Shown piece by piece: positions 1 to 7,325 of a DNA stretch of 35,012 nucleotides. Origin of the DNA: an uncultured Lachnospiraceae bacterium (lineage in GTDB: Bacteria; Bacillota; Clostridia; Lachnospirales; Lachnospiraceae); contig CANQQG010000023.1 of NCBI GenBank assembly GCA_947625875.1, forward strand, positions 1 to 35,012, read 5' to 3'. The position numbers were made by a program, and so were the translations under genes. How positions within the stretch are numbered: the stretch's first letter is position 1; every line of letters begins with the position of its first letter. The notes beneath the pieces are model-generated. The model was not told the origin of the DNA. It made no database searches and saw only the letters and a program-made list of their open reading frames with translations.

Positions 1-103
1 CCATATATTCTTCAAGCAAACTTTCTGATTCACATACCCCTATAAATACTGACATATAATCGTCATTGTTATATGTAACATCCACAAAATCAACTTCTCT
101 CAT
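1..103 (-). CDS. N-terminal fragment of an Imm22-like immunity protein (cut by window edge)
   Basis: Reading the minus strand from the ATG at 103 gives an open frame of 34 codons that runs off the window start. The ATG is preceded by GGAG at about 7-8 nt spacing. The peptide begins MREVDFVDVTYNNDDYMSVF and continues with IGVCESESLLEEYM. A short hydrophobic strand with I-G followed by S-E-x-L-x-E-Y resembles the start of Imm22-type immunity proteins, which protect against contact-dependent toxins. That assignment rests on a short pattern, and no toxin gene is visible. The gene sits downstream of a promoter module that also occurs at 10456-10516. Confidence 0.45.
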   Translation of the reverse strand, partial: MREVDFVDVTYNNDDYMSVFIGVCESESLLEEYM

Positions 104-203
104 ATCAATCTCCAATCTACTGCTCCTGATACTGCCATTACTATCAGCCGTCGAATTTTTTGTCTTTTACCTGCTTTCAAGGACGACGCCCTTTACTTTA
201 TTA

Positions 204-264
204 TGATGAATTTTGTTTTATCAAATTTATTATACCGCCAAAGCGTCGGGGCTGTAAAGAATAA
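204..264 (-). promoter_or_regulatory. Promoter module copy A (56/61 identical to 10456-10516)
   Basis: On the minus strand this segment carries TTTACA (plus coordinates 253-258), an 18-nt GC-rich spacer and a consensus TATAAT (229-234). It is followed by AT-rich leader sequence. By hand alignment, 56 of 61 positions match the segment just upstream of the nuclease-like pseudogene at 10.5 kb. Here it points towards the Imm22-like gene, so it is either that gene's promoter or the leftover 5' end of another member of the nuclease-like family. Confidence 0.7.
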
Positions 265-404
265 ATTTGGAGGAAGCCACCCTGGCAGAGCGCCTGACAG
301 AGACTTACAATAGCATGAAAAAATAGAAAGGGTTTTCCAGACTGAAATCAGAGAAAAAAAGAAAGCGTGGCGGGGAAGGCTAACGATCAGAATACATTTC
401 CCAA

Positions 405-430
405 AATCTGTATACGTATCTATACAGATT
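405..430. promoter_or_regulatory. Perfect 10-bp inverted repeat, likely repressor operator for the MMPL operon
   Basis: The arms AATCTGTATA (405-414) and TATACAGATT (421-430) are exact reverse complements around a 6-bp spacer. A partial third half-site, CACAGATTTG, follows at 431-440. The size and symmetry fit a dimeric TetR/MarR/PadR-type regulator, which commonly controls MMPL or RND exporters. No regulator gene lies in the window beside it, so the partner is unknown. Confidence 0.6.
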
Positions 431-579
431 CACAGATTTGTCACATTTTTCCAAACAAACAAAAAAATTTGCATATTTCCATTTTTGCCCTGTTTTTATA
501 TACTTTACATCGTAACAGGAACGCGCCGCGGAAGTATGGCGGCGGTTCCAACAAAAATAAAGAAAGAGATGAAGGAAAA

Positions 580-2658
580 ATGGTTAAATTTGGAAAAGGG
601 GTTGTCAGATACCGGATACCGATCCTGATTATCAGCTTTTTGCTGCTGATCCCGTCGGTCATCGGGTTTTTGCACACCCGGATTAACTACGATATCCTCT
701 CCTATCTGCCGGAGGATATTGAGACGATGAAAGGGCAGGATATCCTGTTGGAGGAGTTTGGTACGGGAGCGTTTTCCGTAACGATCGTCGAAGGGATGGA
801 AGACAAAGACGTCATAACCTTAAAGCATGAAATTGAGGATATCGACCATGTAAAATCCGTACTCTGGTATGATACGCTTGCGGATGTTTCCATTCCGATG
901 GAGCTGCTGCCGGACGATATCCGGAGCAAATTTGAAAACGAGGAGAAGAACTCCACGCTGATGCTTACCTTAATGGATACATCGATGTCGGCGGATGAAA
1001 CGCTCGACGCGGTGGAACAGATACGGAATCTGACAGACCAGCAGTGCTTTTTGAGCGGTATGTCCGCAGTCGTAGCGGATATCAAAAAAATCTGCAACAG
1101 TGAGGCGATCATGTATGTCGTCATTGCGGCGGGCCTGTCCGCAGTCGTGCTGGCGCTGACGATGGATTCTTTCCTGATACCGGTGTTCTTCCTTCTGAGT
1201 ATCGGGATGGCGATTGTATATAACCTCGGAACAAACTTTGTGACAGGCGAGATGTCCTTTATCACGCAGGCATTGGCGGCCGTCCTGCAGCTTGCCGTAA
1301 CGATGGACTATTCCATCTTCCTCTGGCACAGCTACCAGGATTATCAGAATGAGTATCCGGGCGATAAACACAGCGCGATGGCGCATGCGATCGCAAGCAC
1401 GATCTCATCCGTTGTGGGAAGTTCCATAACAACGGTTGCGGGCTTTCTGGCCATGTGCTTTATGACCTTTACGCTTGGGCTTGACCTCGGCGTGGTAATG
1501 GCAAAGGGCGTTGTGTTCGGCGTTATCGGCTGCGTTACGATCCTGCCTGCGATGATCCTTATATTTGACGGGGCGATCGAAAAGACAAGGCACCGCGCAT
1601 TGATGCCGAACCTTGGGCGGATCAGCAACTTTGTGACAAATAAATACATTATTTTTGCGATTTTGTTTGTGATTATTTTAGTGCCTGCATATTACGGATA
1701 TACGCATAACGAAGTGTACTATGACCTGGCGGGCACGCTGCCGGACGATCTGGAAAGCGTCATGGCAAACAATAAACTGGAAGAGGATTTTGAGCTGGGC
1801 GCAACGCATGTCGTCATTGCGGACAGCGGGCTGGATTCCAAAAAAGCGCGCGATATGATCGAAGAGATCAATAACGTAAAAGGCGTCCGGATGGCGGTTG
1901 GCCTGGACGCGATCTTAGGGCCGACTTTCCCGCGGGAAATGCTGCCGCAGTCGATCATAGAGCTTTTGGACAATGGGAAATACCAGATGATGTTCATCGC
2001 CTCGGAATATAAGACCGCTTCGGACGAAGTGAATGAACAGTGCGATGCGATCAAAGAGATCATCAAACGGTATGATGAATCGAGTATGCTGATCGGCGAG
2101 GCTCCTTGTACGCAGGACCTGATCAGCATTACGGATAAGGACTTTAAGACGGTCAGCGCGGCTTCCATTATCCTGATATTTATTATCATTTTGTTTGTAT
2201 TGCGGTCGATTTCGCTGCCGATTATCCTTGTGTCGGTGATTGAATTTGCGATTTTCATCAATATGGGCATTCCGGCTTACACCGGTACGGTGCTTCCGTT
2301 TATCGCTTCGATCGTAATCGGCACGATTCAGCTGGGCGCGACGGTTGACTATGCGATCCTGATGACAAATAAATATAAAAATGCGCGGTATGGCGGAGCG
2401 TCGAAACGGGACGCCGTAGCGTCTGCGCTGGACGGTTCCATCCAGTCCGTATTTGTCAGCGCGCTGAGCTTTTTTGCAGCGACTTTCGGCGTCGGCTTAT
2501 ACTCCAGCATTGATATGATCAGTTCCCTGTGCGTACTGCTTGCAAGGGGCGCAATCATCAGTTTCCTGGTCGTAGCCTTTATGCTTCCGGCAATGTTTAT
2601 GATTTTTGATAAAATCATCTGCAAAACAAGTATGGGATTTGTAAATAAAGGGAAATAA
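580..2658 (+). CDS. MMPL/RND-family membrane transporter
   Basis: This 692-aa inner-membrane protein has the duplicated RND layout: a first membrane segment (IPILIISFLLLIPSVIGF), an extracytoplasmic loop, a bundle of five helices, then the same pattern again. Both halves carry the D-Y pair expected in the fourth helix of each repeat, in TMDYSIFLW and in ATVDYAILM, a signature of proton-coupled MMPL transporters. The start at 580 is chosen because AAGGA precedes it by a few bases and the hydrophobic N terminus follows at once. The frame extends upstream to 367 without a ribosome binding site. It is followed after 42 bp by a secreted LxxG-repeat protein, a common pairing in Firmicutes, and the two probably form one export or cell-envelope unit. 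The substrate cannot be told from sequence. The palindrome at 405-430 suggests repressor control. Confidence 0.9.
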   Translation: MVKFGKGVVRYRIPILIISFLLLIPSVIGFLHTRINYDILSYLPEDIETMKGQDILLEEFGTGAFSVTIVEGMEDKDVITLKHEIEDIDHVKSVLWYDTLADVSIPMELLPDDIRSKFENEEKNSTLMLTLMDTSMSADETLDAVEQIRNLTDQQCFLSGMSAVVADIKKICNSEAIMYVVIAAGLSAVVLALTMDSFLIPVFFLLSIGMAIVYNLGTNFVTGEMSFITQALAAVLQLAVTMDYSIFLWHSYQDYQNEYPGDKHSAMAHAIASTISSVVGSSITTVAGFLAMCFMTFTLGLDLGVVMAKGVVFGVIGCVTILPAMILIFDGAIEKTRHRALMPNLGRISNFVTNKYIIFAILFVIILVPAYYGYTHNEVYYDLAGTLPDDLESVMANNKLEEDFELGATHVVIADSGLDSKKARDMIEEINNVKGVRMAVGLDAILGPTFPREMLPQSIIELLDNGKYQMMFIASEYKTASDEVNEQCDAIKEIIKRYDESSMLIGEAPCTQDLISITDKDFKTVSAASIILIFIIILFVLRSISLPIILVSVIEFAIFINMGIPAYTGTVLPFIASIVIGTIQLGATVDYAILMTNKYKNARYGGASKRDAVASALDGSIQSVFVSALSFFAATFGVGLYSSIDMISSLCVLLARGAIISFLVVAFMLPAMFMIFDKIICKTSMGFVNKGK

Positions 2659-2700
2659 TGAAATTAAAACCATTTAAAAATTTAATAGGAGGAAAACAAA

Positions 2701-4932
2701 ATGAAATTCCAGGAATTGAAAAACAGATACAAAAACAGGTATACCATGCGTATGGTCACAGGCGTTTTATTCGTGGCATTGCTTGGCGGCAGCATCGGGA
2801 TCGGCAGTATGCAGGCGGGCGCTCCTGTCACAATGGCAGAGGCCGCGGTTGAAACTGCAGCGGATAAGGAAGAAACAGAGGCTGCAGAGACTGCAGAATC
2901 CGAACAGCTGGCGGATGATATTTTGAAAATATCGAAAAAAGATTCGGATGAAGCAGAAGAGCTGGACGGAAAAGAAGAAACGGTTTATCTGATCACAGAC
3001 GCAAACGGGAAAGTGACAAAGACCATCGTAAGCAACTGGCTGAAGAACGGCTCTGCGCGTTCGGAGATCAAGGATGTTTCCAATCTGTCCGACATTGAAA
3101 ACGTAAAAGGCGATGAGACGTTCACGCAGGACGGCAGCAACCTCACCTGGCAGGCGAACGGAGAAGATATTTTCTATCAGGGCACGACGACGGAGGAGAC
3201 GCCGATCACAGAGGAAGTGACGTATTTCCTTGACGGAACGGAGATCTCGCCGGAGGAGCTGGCGGGAAAGAGCGGGCAAGTGACGATCCGCTTTGACTAT
3301 ACGAACCATGAGAAGAAGACCGTTACGGTAAACGGCAAAGAGGAAGAGGTCTATGTGCCGTTTACGGTAGTTTCCGGGCTGATTTTTGATGACAGCTTCC
3401 GCAATGTACAGGTAAACCACGGGCGCGTGATTTCCGATGGCAACCGGAATGCGGTGATCGGCTTTGCGATGCCGGGCTTAAAGGAGAGCCTGAATGTGAA
3501 AGACGGCGATTTTGATGAGGATTTTGAGTTCCCGGAATATGTGGAGATCACAGCGGACGTCGAGAATTTCTCACTGGAGATGACGGCGACGCTGGCGATA
3601 CCGGGGCTGCTTGCGGGCGAAGACGTATCGGCAAATGTAGATTTTGACGAGCTTGATGATGTGATGGATCAGATGACAGACGCGATGGACCAGCTCAAAG
3701 ACGGCGGCGGCCAGCTCGCGGACGGGCTGGATACGTTAAATGACAGCATGGGCGAATTTTCCAGCGGCGTCAGCCAGCTGAGCGACGGCGTAAATGCTTA
3801 TACGGACGGCGCGACGCAGCTTGCGCAGGGCATCCAGACGTTAAGCGACAGCTCAGGCTCTCTGGAGAGTGGCGTAAATACTTTAAACGCGAGCGCGAAG
3901 ACGATCAGCAACGGCGTCCAGCAGCTTGACCAGACGCTGCGTACGGAGATGAGCAAAAAAGAAAAAGCGGCGGCGAAGCAGCAGGTGGATGCGGCGATTG
4001 ACGCGCAGTTTAAAAAAGGCTCGGACACCTACAATATGATTTATAATGCGGCGACAGAAAACTTCCAGAATACCATGTCCGGGGAAGAAACGGTAAATAC
4101 CGTCCAGGCGGGCATCCAGTCAGGGCTGCAGGCGCAGGGCCTGACATCTGAGGGCGTGATCGCAGCATTGGCGCAGTATTATGCGGAAAATGGCTTTACG
4201 GACGGAACCGGACAGTATTACGCGCCGGAAGTCTGCCAGTCGATCATTGAAGGGACAGAGACGCCGTATGCGCTTTATTTTGCAAATCAGGTATTAAACG
4301 GCGGCTTATCTTCCGCGCTTGCGGGCGGCATTACAAGCGGCATCGCACAGCAGGGAGCGGCGGCAGTCGGCGAGTCTGTTGTCGGCGCGTGTGCGTCCGC
4401 GGCAAAACAGGCGGGCGAGGAAGCGGTCATTACCGGCGCAGAATCTGCGAAAAAACAGGTGGCGGCTGCAATTGAGGCAAAGGATGCAAACAGCGGTTAC
4501 AGCCTTGTGACCGGTTCAAAGGCGCTCAGTGACGGGACACAGACGCTTGCAAACAGCATACCGACATTAAAAGACGGCATCGGCAGGCTTTTGAGCGGCG
4601 CGAACCAGCTGGTATCAAACAATGCGGCGTTAAAGGATGGCGTGTCCGCACTCTCGGACGGCGCGTCACAGATCTCGGACGGCGTTGTGAAGCTGGACGA
4701 CGGCGCACACGAACTTGCGGACGGGCTGGAAGAGTTTGACGAAAAAGCGATTTCAAAGATTGTTGACGCATACAACGGCGATATCAAGGATCTGGTGGAC
4801 CGTCTGGAAGCGATCGCCCAGGCAGGAGATGATTATACGACGTTCAGCGGCGCGGCGGAGGATACGGACACAATGACAAAATTCATCTTCCGTACGGCGG
4901 CGATCTCCGCGGACGATGAGGACGAGGAGTAA
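2701..4932 (+). CDS. Secreted YhgE/Pip-like protein with xxxLxxG heptad repeats
   Basis: This 743-aa protein starts at an ATG preceded by a strong AGGAGG at good spacing. The N terminus is basic and then hydrophobic (VTGVLFVALLGGSIGIGS), a signal peptide or signal anchor, followed by an acidic Glu/Ala-rich linker. A globular region covers about residues 95-320. Two blocks of seven-residue repeats with Leu and Gly four apart (LADGLDTL, LSDGVNAY, LKDGVSAL, LDDGAHELADG) lie near residues 335-410 and 607-683. These match the xxxLxxG repeats of YhgE/Pip-type phage-infection and ESX-associated proteins. Unlike full YhgE proteins it shows no clear C-terminal membrane bundle, and the C terminus is acidic. 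It follows the MMPL gene closely, so it is probably an extracytoplasmic partner of that transporter. The biochemical role is unknown. Confidence 0.8.
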   Translation: MKFQELKNRYKNRYTMRMVTGVLFVALLGGSIGIGSMQAGAPVTMAEAAVETAADKEETEAAETAESEQLADDILKISKKDSDEAEELDGKEETVYLITDANGKVTKTIVSNWLKNGSARSEIKDVSNLSDIENVKGDETFTQDGSNLTWQANGEDIFYQGTTTEETPITEEVTYFLDGTEISPEELAGKSGQVTIRFDYTNHEKKTVTVNGKEEEVYVPFTVVSGLIFDDSFRNVQVNHGRVISDGNRNAVIGFAMPGLKESLNVKDGDFDEDFEFPEYVEITADVENFSLEMTATLAIPGLLAGEDVSANVDFDELDDVMDQMTDAMDQLKDGGGQLADGLDTLNDSMGEFSSGVSQLSDGVNAYTDGATQLAQGIQTLSDSSGSLESGVNTLNASAKTISNGVQQLDQTLRTEMSKKEKAAAKQQVDAAIDAQFKKGSDTYNMIYNAATENFQNTMSGEETVNTVQAGIQSGLQAQGLTSEGVIAALAQYYAENGFTDGTGQYYAPEVCQSIIEGTETPYALYFANQVLNGGLSSALAGGITSGIAQQGAAAVGESVVGACASAAKQAGEEAVITGAESAKKQVAAAIEAKDANSGYSLVTGSKALSDGTQTLANSIPTLKDGIGRLLSGANQLVSNNAALKDGVSALSDGASQISDGVVKLDDGAHELADGLEEFDEKAISKIVDAYNGDIKDLVDRLEAIAQAGDDYTTFSGAAEDTDTMTKFIFRTAAISADDEDEE

Positions 4933-4998
4933 TGATCCGGTAAAAGAACGATCGGAAAACGAAATGGTTGCAATGAGAGAATGGAGTGTGTTTCCCGG

Positions 4999-5580
4999 AT
5001 GAACCTGATGGAGATATTATTAGTTACAATTGGAATATCGCTGGATGTTTTTGCCGCGGTCACGTGTGAGGGCGCACAACTTGCAAAAATTCACAAGGGC
5101 AAGGCGCTTCAGGCGTGCGGCGCGGCGGCGCTCCTGCAGTCTGCGGCGCTGTTCCTCGGCCATCTGGGGGCCGCTCTGTTAAACCATTTTGATAAACAGG
5201 ACAATCTGTCCCTGACAGCGCGCATGGCGGCGGCGATCATCTTTTTGATTATGGGCGCCCGCCAGCTTTTGAAAGCGTGGCGGCGTGATACGGTCGTAGA
5301 ACACCGCGAGGAGGTGCATGCGGTATTTGGAAAGTCGCTGCATCTGTTCCAGTTTGCGGCGGTATATACAATGTTGGCCGGCGCCGGCCTGGGCCTGTTG
5401 GAATCCAGCCTTTTGCATGAGCTTTTGATTTTAGCCTGCATTACGGTAATCGTCGTGATATGCGGGCTGTATACAGGATATAATTATGGGTATGAGAAAA
5501 AAACGATTGCCTACGCCGCAGGCGGCATTCTGCTGCTGGCAGGCGGGGTGGATGTGATCGTAAGGTCGCTTGCGGTATGA
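4999..5580 (+). CDS. mntP: MntP-like putative manganese efflux protein
   Basis: This is a 193-aa, six-helix membrane protein whose length fits the MntP family (about 190 aa). The first helix contains ISLDVFAA, matching the conserved acidic residue of MntP helix 1. The last contains GGVDVIVRSL, another membrane-embedded Asp. The two halves look like an internal repeat, as is known for MntP. An upstream ATG at 4981 would add six residues (MECVSR). The ATG at 4999 is preferred because GGAG lies upstream and the family normally begins right at helix 1. MntP exports Mn2+ when intracellular levels are high. No Mn riboswitch is seen in the short 66-bp gap behind the LxxG gene. Divergence from typical MntP (EGAQL after the first Asp) leaves the substrate uncertain. 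Confidence 0.75.
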   Translation: MNLMEILLVTIGISLDVFAAVTCEGAQLAKIHKGKALQACGAAALLQSAALFLGHLGAALLNHFDKQDNLSLTARMAAAIIFLIMGARQLLKAWRRDTVVEHREEVHAVFGKSLHLFQFAAVYTMLAGAGLGLLESSLLHELLILACITVIVVICGLYTGYNYGYEKKTIAYAAGGILLLAGGVDVIVRSLAV

Positions 5581-5608
5581 ATTTTATTCTGCCCTGTTTA
5601 AATTTTAC

Positions 5609-5637
5609 TTGTGTTTCATTATAAATTCAGATATACT
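5609..5637 (+). promoter_or_regulatory. Sigma-A promoter for tRNA-Leu
   Basis: TTGTGT (5609-5614), a 17-bp spacer and TATACT (5632-5637) end 12 bp before the mature tRNA. The spacing and position fit a tRNA promoter. Confidence 0.65.
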
Positions 5638-5649
5638 AAGATCTGTAAT

Positions 5650-5731
5650 GCGGATATGGCGGAATTGGCAGACGCGCCAGATTTAGGTTCTGGTGGGGAG
5701 ACCTGTGCAGGTTCGATTCCTGTTATCCGCA
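5650..5731 (+). tRNA. tRNA-Leu (anticodon UAG)
   Basis: The acceptor stem GCGGATA pairs with TATCCGC. The D arm follows, then an anticodon stem CCAGA/TCTGG around the loop TTTAGGT, giving anticodon UAG, which reads CUN/CUA leucine codons. A long variable arm (GGGGAGACC region) marks a class II tRNA, as expected for leucine. The T arm is GCAGG-TTCGATT-CCTGT. The discriminator base is A and CCA is not encoded. A T run directly behind it may end transcription. Confidence 0.95.
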
Positions 5732-5773
5732 TTTTTTTGTCTGTCGCTTCTGAAAATCATTTCATGTTGTCTC

Positions 5774-5802
5774 TTGTAAATATCCATATGTCATGATAAA
5801 AT
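5774..5802 (+). promoter_or_regulatory. Probable promoter of the response regulator-HPt operon
   Basis: TTGTAA (5774-5779), a 17-bp spacer and TAAAAT (5797-5802) lie 57 bp before the start codon at 5860. Confidence 0.5.
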
Positions 5803-5859
5803 AAAAAACAGTGGGAACTGATGGTTGCTGAGCAAAATTTTAGTTTAAGAGGAAAAATT

Positions 5860-6630
5860 ATGGTGGTCAGAAAGCCGAATGTGTTAATCGTCGATGACGA
5901 TGTACAGGCACTGGAAGTCATGAGCCTGTATCTGCAGGAAATTGCATACACGGCGACAGCGATCGGCGGCCGGCAGGCGATCGATTATGTGAGGGGACAT
6001 GAAGTCGATGTGATCCTGCTTGATGTAAATATGCCGATCATGGATGGGTTCAAGCTGTTAGAGCAGTTTCATAATCTGAAAGAATGCATTAACGTCCCGA
6101 TCGTATTTGTGACGGGCCAGCGGGATAAATATACGGTCATCAACTCCGCTTTTATGGGAAGCGACGGTTATCTGGCAAAGCCTGTGAGTAAAGAAGTCCT
6201 GCAGGAAAAAGTGCTGGAAATGTATGAAAAAAAGCGGCTTGCCGCAAACAGGAAGACGGTTTTGGCGGTTGACGACGATATGACGTATTTAAAGCTGATC
6301 GAGCGTTATATCGGCGATACATACAACGTCGTTATTATCAATTCCACGAAACTGGCGCTGGATTATCTGGGAAAGCACCGGCCGGATCTGATCCTTCTTG
6401 ATTACCAGATGCCTCTGTATAACGGCGCGAGCTTTATGAATATGATCCATAAAAAGCTGGACGGCGATCCGATACCGGTCATTATCTTATCAGGCGTCAT
6501 TGACAAAGACGTGTTGAGGGACTGCTATGTGTGCAATCCGCAGGCGTTCCTTGTAAAGCCGGTCAGTAAAGAAGCGCTGCTGGAGGGCATCGACCGGGTT
6601 TTGAATAAACGGGAGGAAGAAACGGAATGA
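5860..6630 (+). CDS. Response regulator with two tandem receiver domains
   Basis: This 256-aa cytoplasmic protein is built of two REC domains and nothing else. REC1 (about 5-122) has the acidic cluster VDDD at 11-14, phosphoacceptor D55 in LLDVNMP, T85 and K107 in LAKP. REC2 (about 132-250) has VDDD at 137-140, D181 in LLDYQMP, S211 and K233 in LVKP. Both domains therefore keep the full phosphorylation machinery. There is no DNA-binding or enzymatic output domain. The start at 5860 is preferred over an upstream ATG at 5821 because AGAGGA precedes it and MVVRKPNVLIVDDD is the normal REC start. It overlaps the HPt gene by four bases (ATGA), so the two are translationally coupled and probably exchange phosphoryl groups. 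No histidine kinase is adjacent. Confidence 0.9.
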   Translation: MVVRKPNVLIVDDDVQALEVMSLYLQEIAYTATAIGGRQAIDYVRGHEVDVILLDVNMPIMDGFKLLEQFHNLKECINVPIVFVTGQRDKYTVINSAFMGSDGYLAKPVSKEVLQEKVLEMYEKKRLAANRKTVLAVDDDMTYLKLIERYIGDTYNVVIINSTKLALDYLGKHRPDLILLDYQMPLYNGASFMNMIHKKLDGDPIPVIILSGVIDKDVLRDCYVCNPQAFLVKPVSKEALLEGIDRVLNKREEETE

Positions 6631-7271
6631 CGGCATATGTTTCAGCGGAAGAAGCGGCGGATGCGGCGTATCTGGAGCGGGAGCTTCCGGAAGTGGAGCT
6701 TGAAAAGGGCGTGAAAAACAGCGGCGGACGGATTGCGGACTATCTGAAAGTGCTTGAGATCACGCACCGCTACGGAAAAAAACAGCGGGACGAGCTGGAG
6801 GCTGTATGGCGGGAAAAGGATTATGAAAACTACACGCTGCGCGTCCATGCCATGAAAAGCTCTACTTTGAATATCGGCGCAGTCCGGATCTCGGAGCTGG
6901 CGCGGCAGTTGGAGCTGGCGGGCAAACAGGGAGATTATGCATATATTGACGCAAATACAGAGGCGTTCCAGAGTGCGTATGGCGCGCTGATCGGCCATAT
7001 CGGGCAGGTCATGCTGCATTATTTTCCGGAGGAGGAGACGGCGGAGGCGGAAAAAGAAGAGCTGGATGAAACGTTTATGCGGCATGCGCTTGCGAGTATC
7101 CGCCAGTGTATTGAAGAATTTGATTTCGCAAAGGTTTTTTCCATGCTTGAGGAATTAAAGGATTACCGCCTGCCGGAAAAATATAAAGAGCCGGTGGCGC
7201 GGATCAGCGCATGGATGGAGGATCTTTCCGTCGATGAGATCTGCGGGCTGATCGATGAGTTATTAAGCTGA
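6627..7271 (+). CDS. HPt (histidine phosphotransfer) protein
   Basis: This 214-aa cytoplasmic helical protein contains VHAMKSSTLNIGA at about residues 73-85, the HPt signature, with H74 as the phosphorylatable histidine and the following K-S-S and G that shape the pocket. Around it lie amphipathic helices of the four-helix bundle (residues about 38-130). The last 70 residues (MRHALASIRQCIEEFDFAKV to the end) form a further helical segment of unknown role. It may be a degenerate second HPt-like bundle, since the wording 'IRQCIEEFDFAKVFSMLEEL' is typical of regions after HPt modules in Lachnospiraceae hybrid kinases. The start overlaps the stop of the double-receiver gene. The pair resembles a module detached from a hybrid histidine kinase. 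Confidence 0.8.
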   Translation: MTAYVSAEEAADAAYLERELPEVELEKGVKNSGGRIADYLKVLEITHRYGKKQRDELEAVWREKDYENYTLRVHAMKSSTLNIGAVRISELARQLELAGKQGDYAYIDANTEAFQSAYGALIGHIGQVMLHYFPEEETAEAEKEELDETFMRHALASIRQCIEEFDFAKVFSMLEELKDYRLPEKYKEPVARISAWMEDLSVDEICGLIDELLS

Positions 7272-7325
7272 AAGCTGCGCATAGCAGTATAAATAAAATC
7301 ATTCTATATTATGGGAGGGCAAATA

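Larger units (their letters stand above)
104..579. other. Intergenic region with a promoter module and an operator palindrome
   Basis: No convincing gene is seen here. It holds a minus-strand promoter (204-264) reading towards the Imm22-like fragment and a perfect palindrome (405-430) upstream of the MMPL gene. A short open stretch ends at the TAG at 323-325 and reads LEEATLAERLTETYNSMKK. It has no start context and may be a remnant of a lost gene. The MMPL reading frame is open back to 367, but that part is low-complexity and has no ribosome binding site, so it is treated as noncoding. Confidence 0.5.

Noticed and set aside
2658-2852. A 64-codon frame starting at the ATG that overlaps the MMPL stop
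   Set aside because: It overlaps the signal-peptide region of the LxxG protein in another frame, has no ribosome binding site of its own and no protein-like features. The strong AGGAGG belongs to the start at 2701.
4981-4998. An earlier start for the MntP-like gene
   Set aside because: The extra residues MECVSR do not fit the family N terminus, and the upstream sequence GAGAGA is a weaker ribosome binding site than GGAG before 4999.
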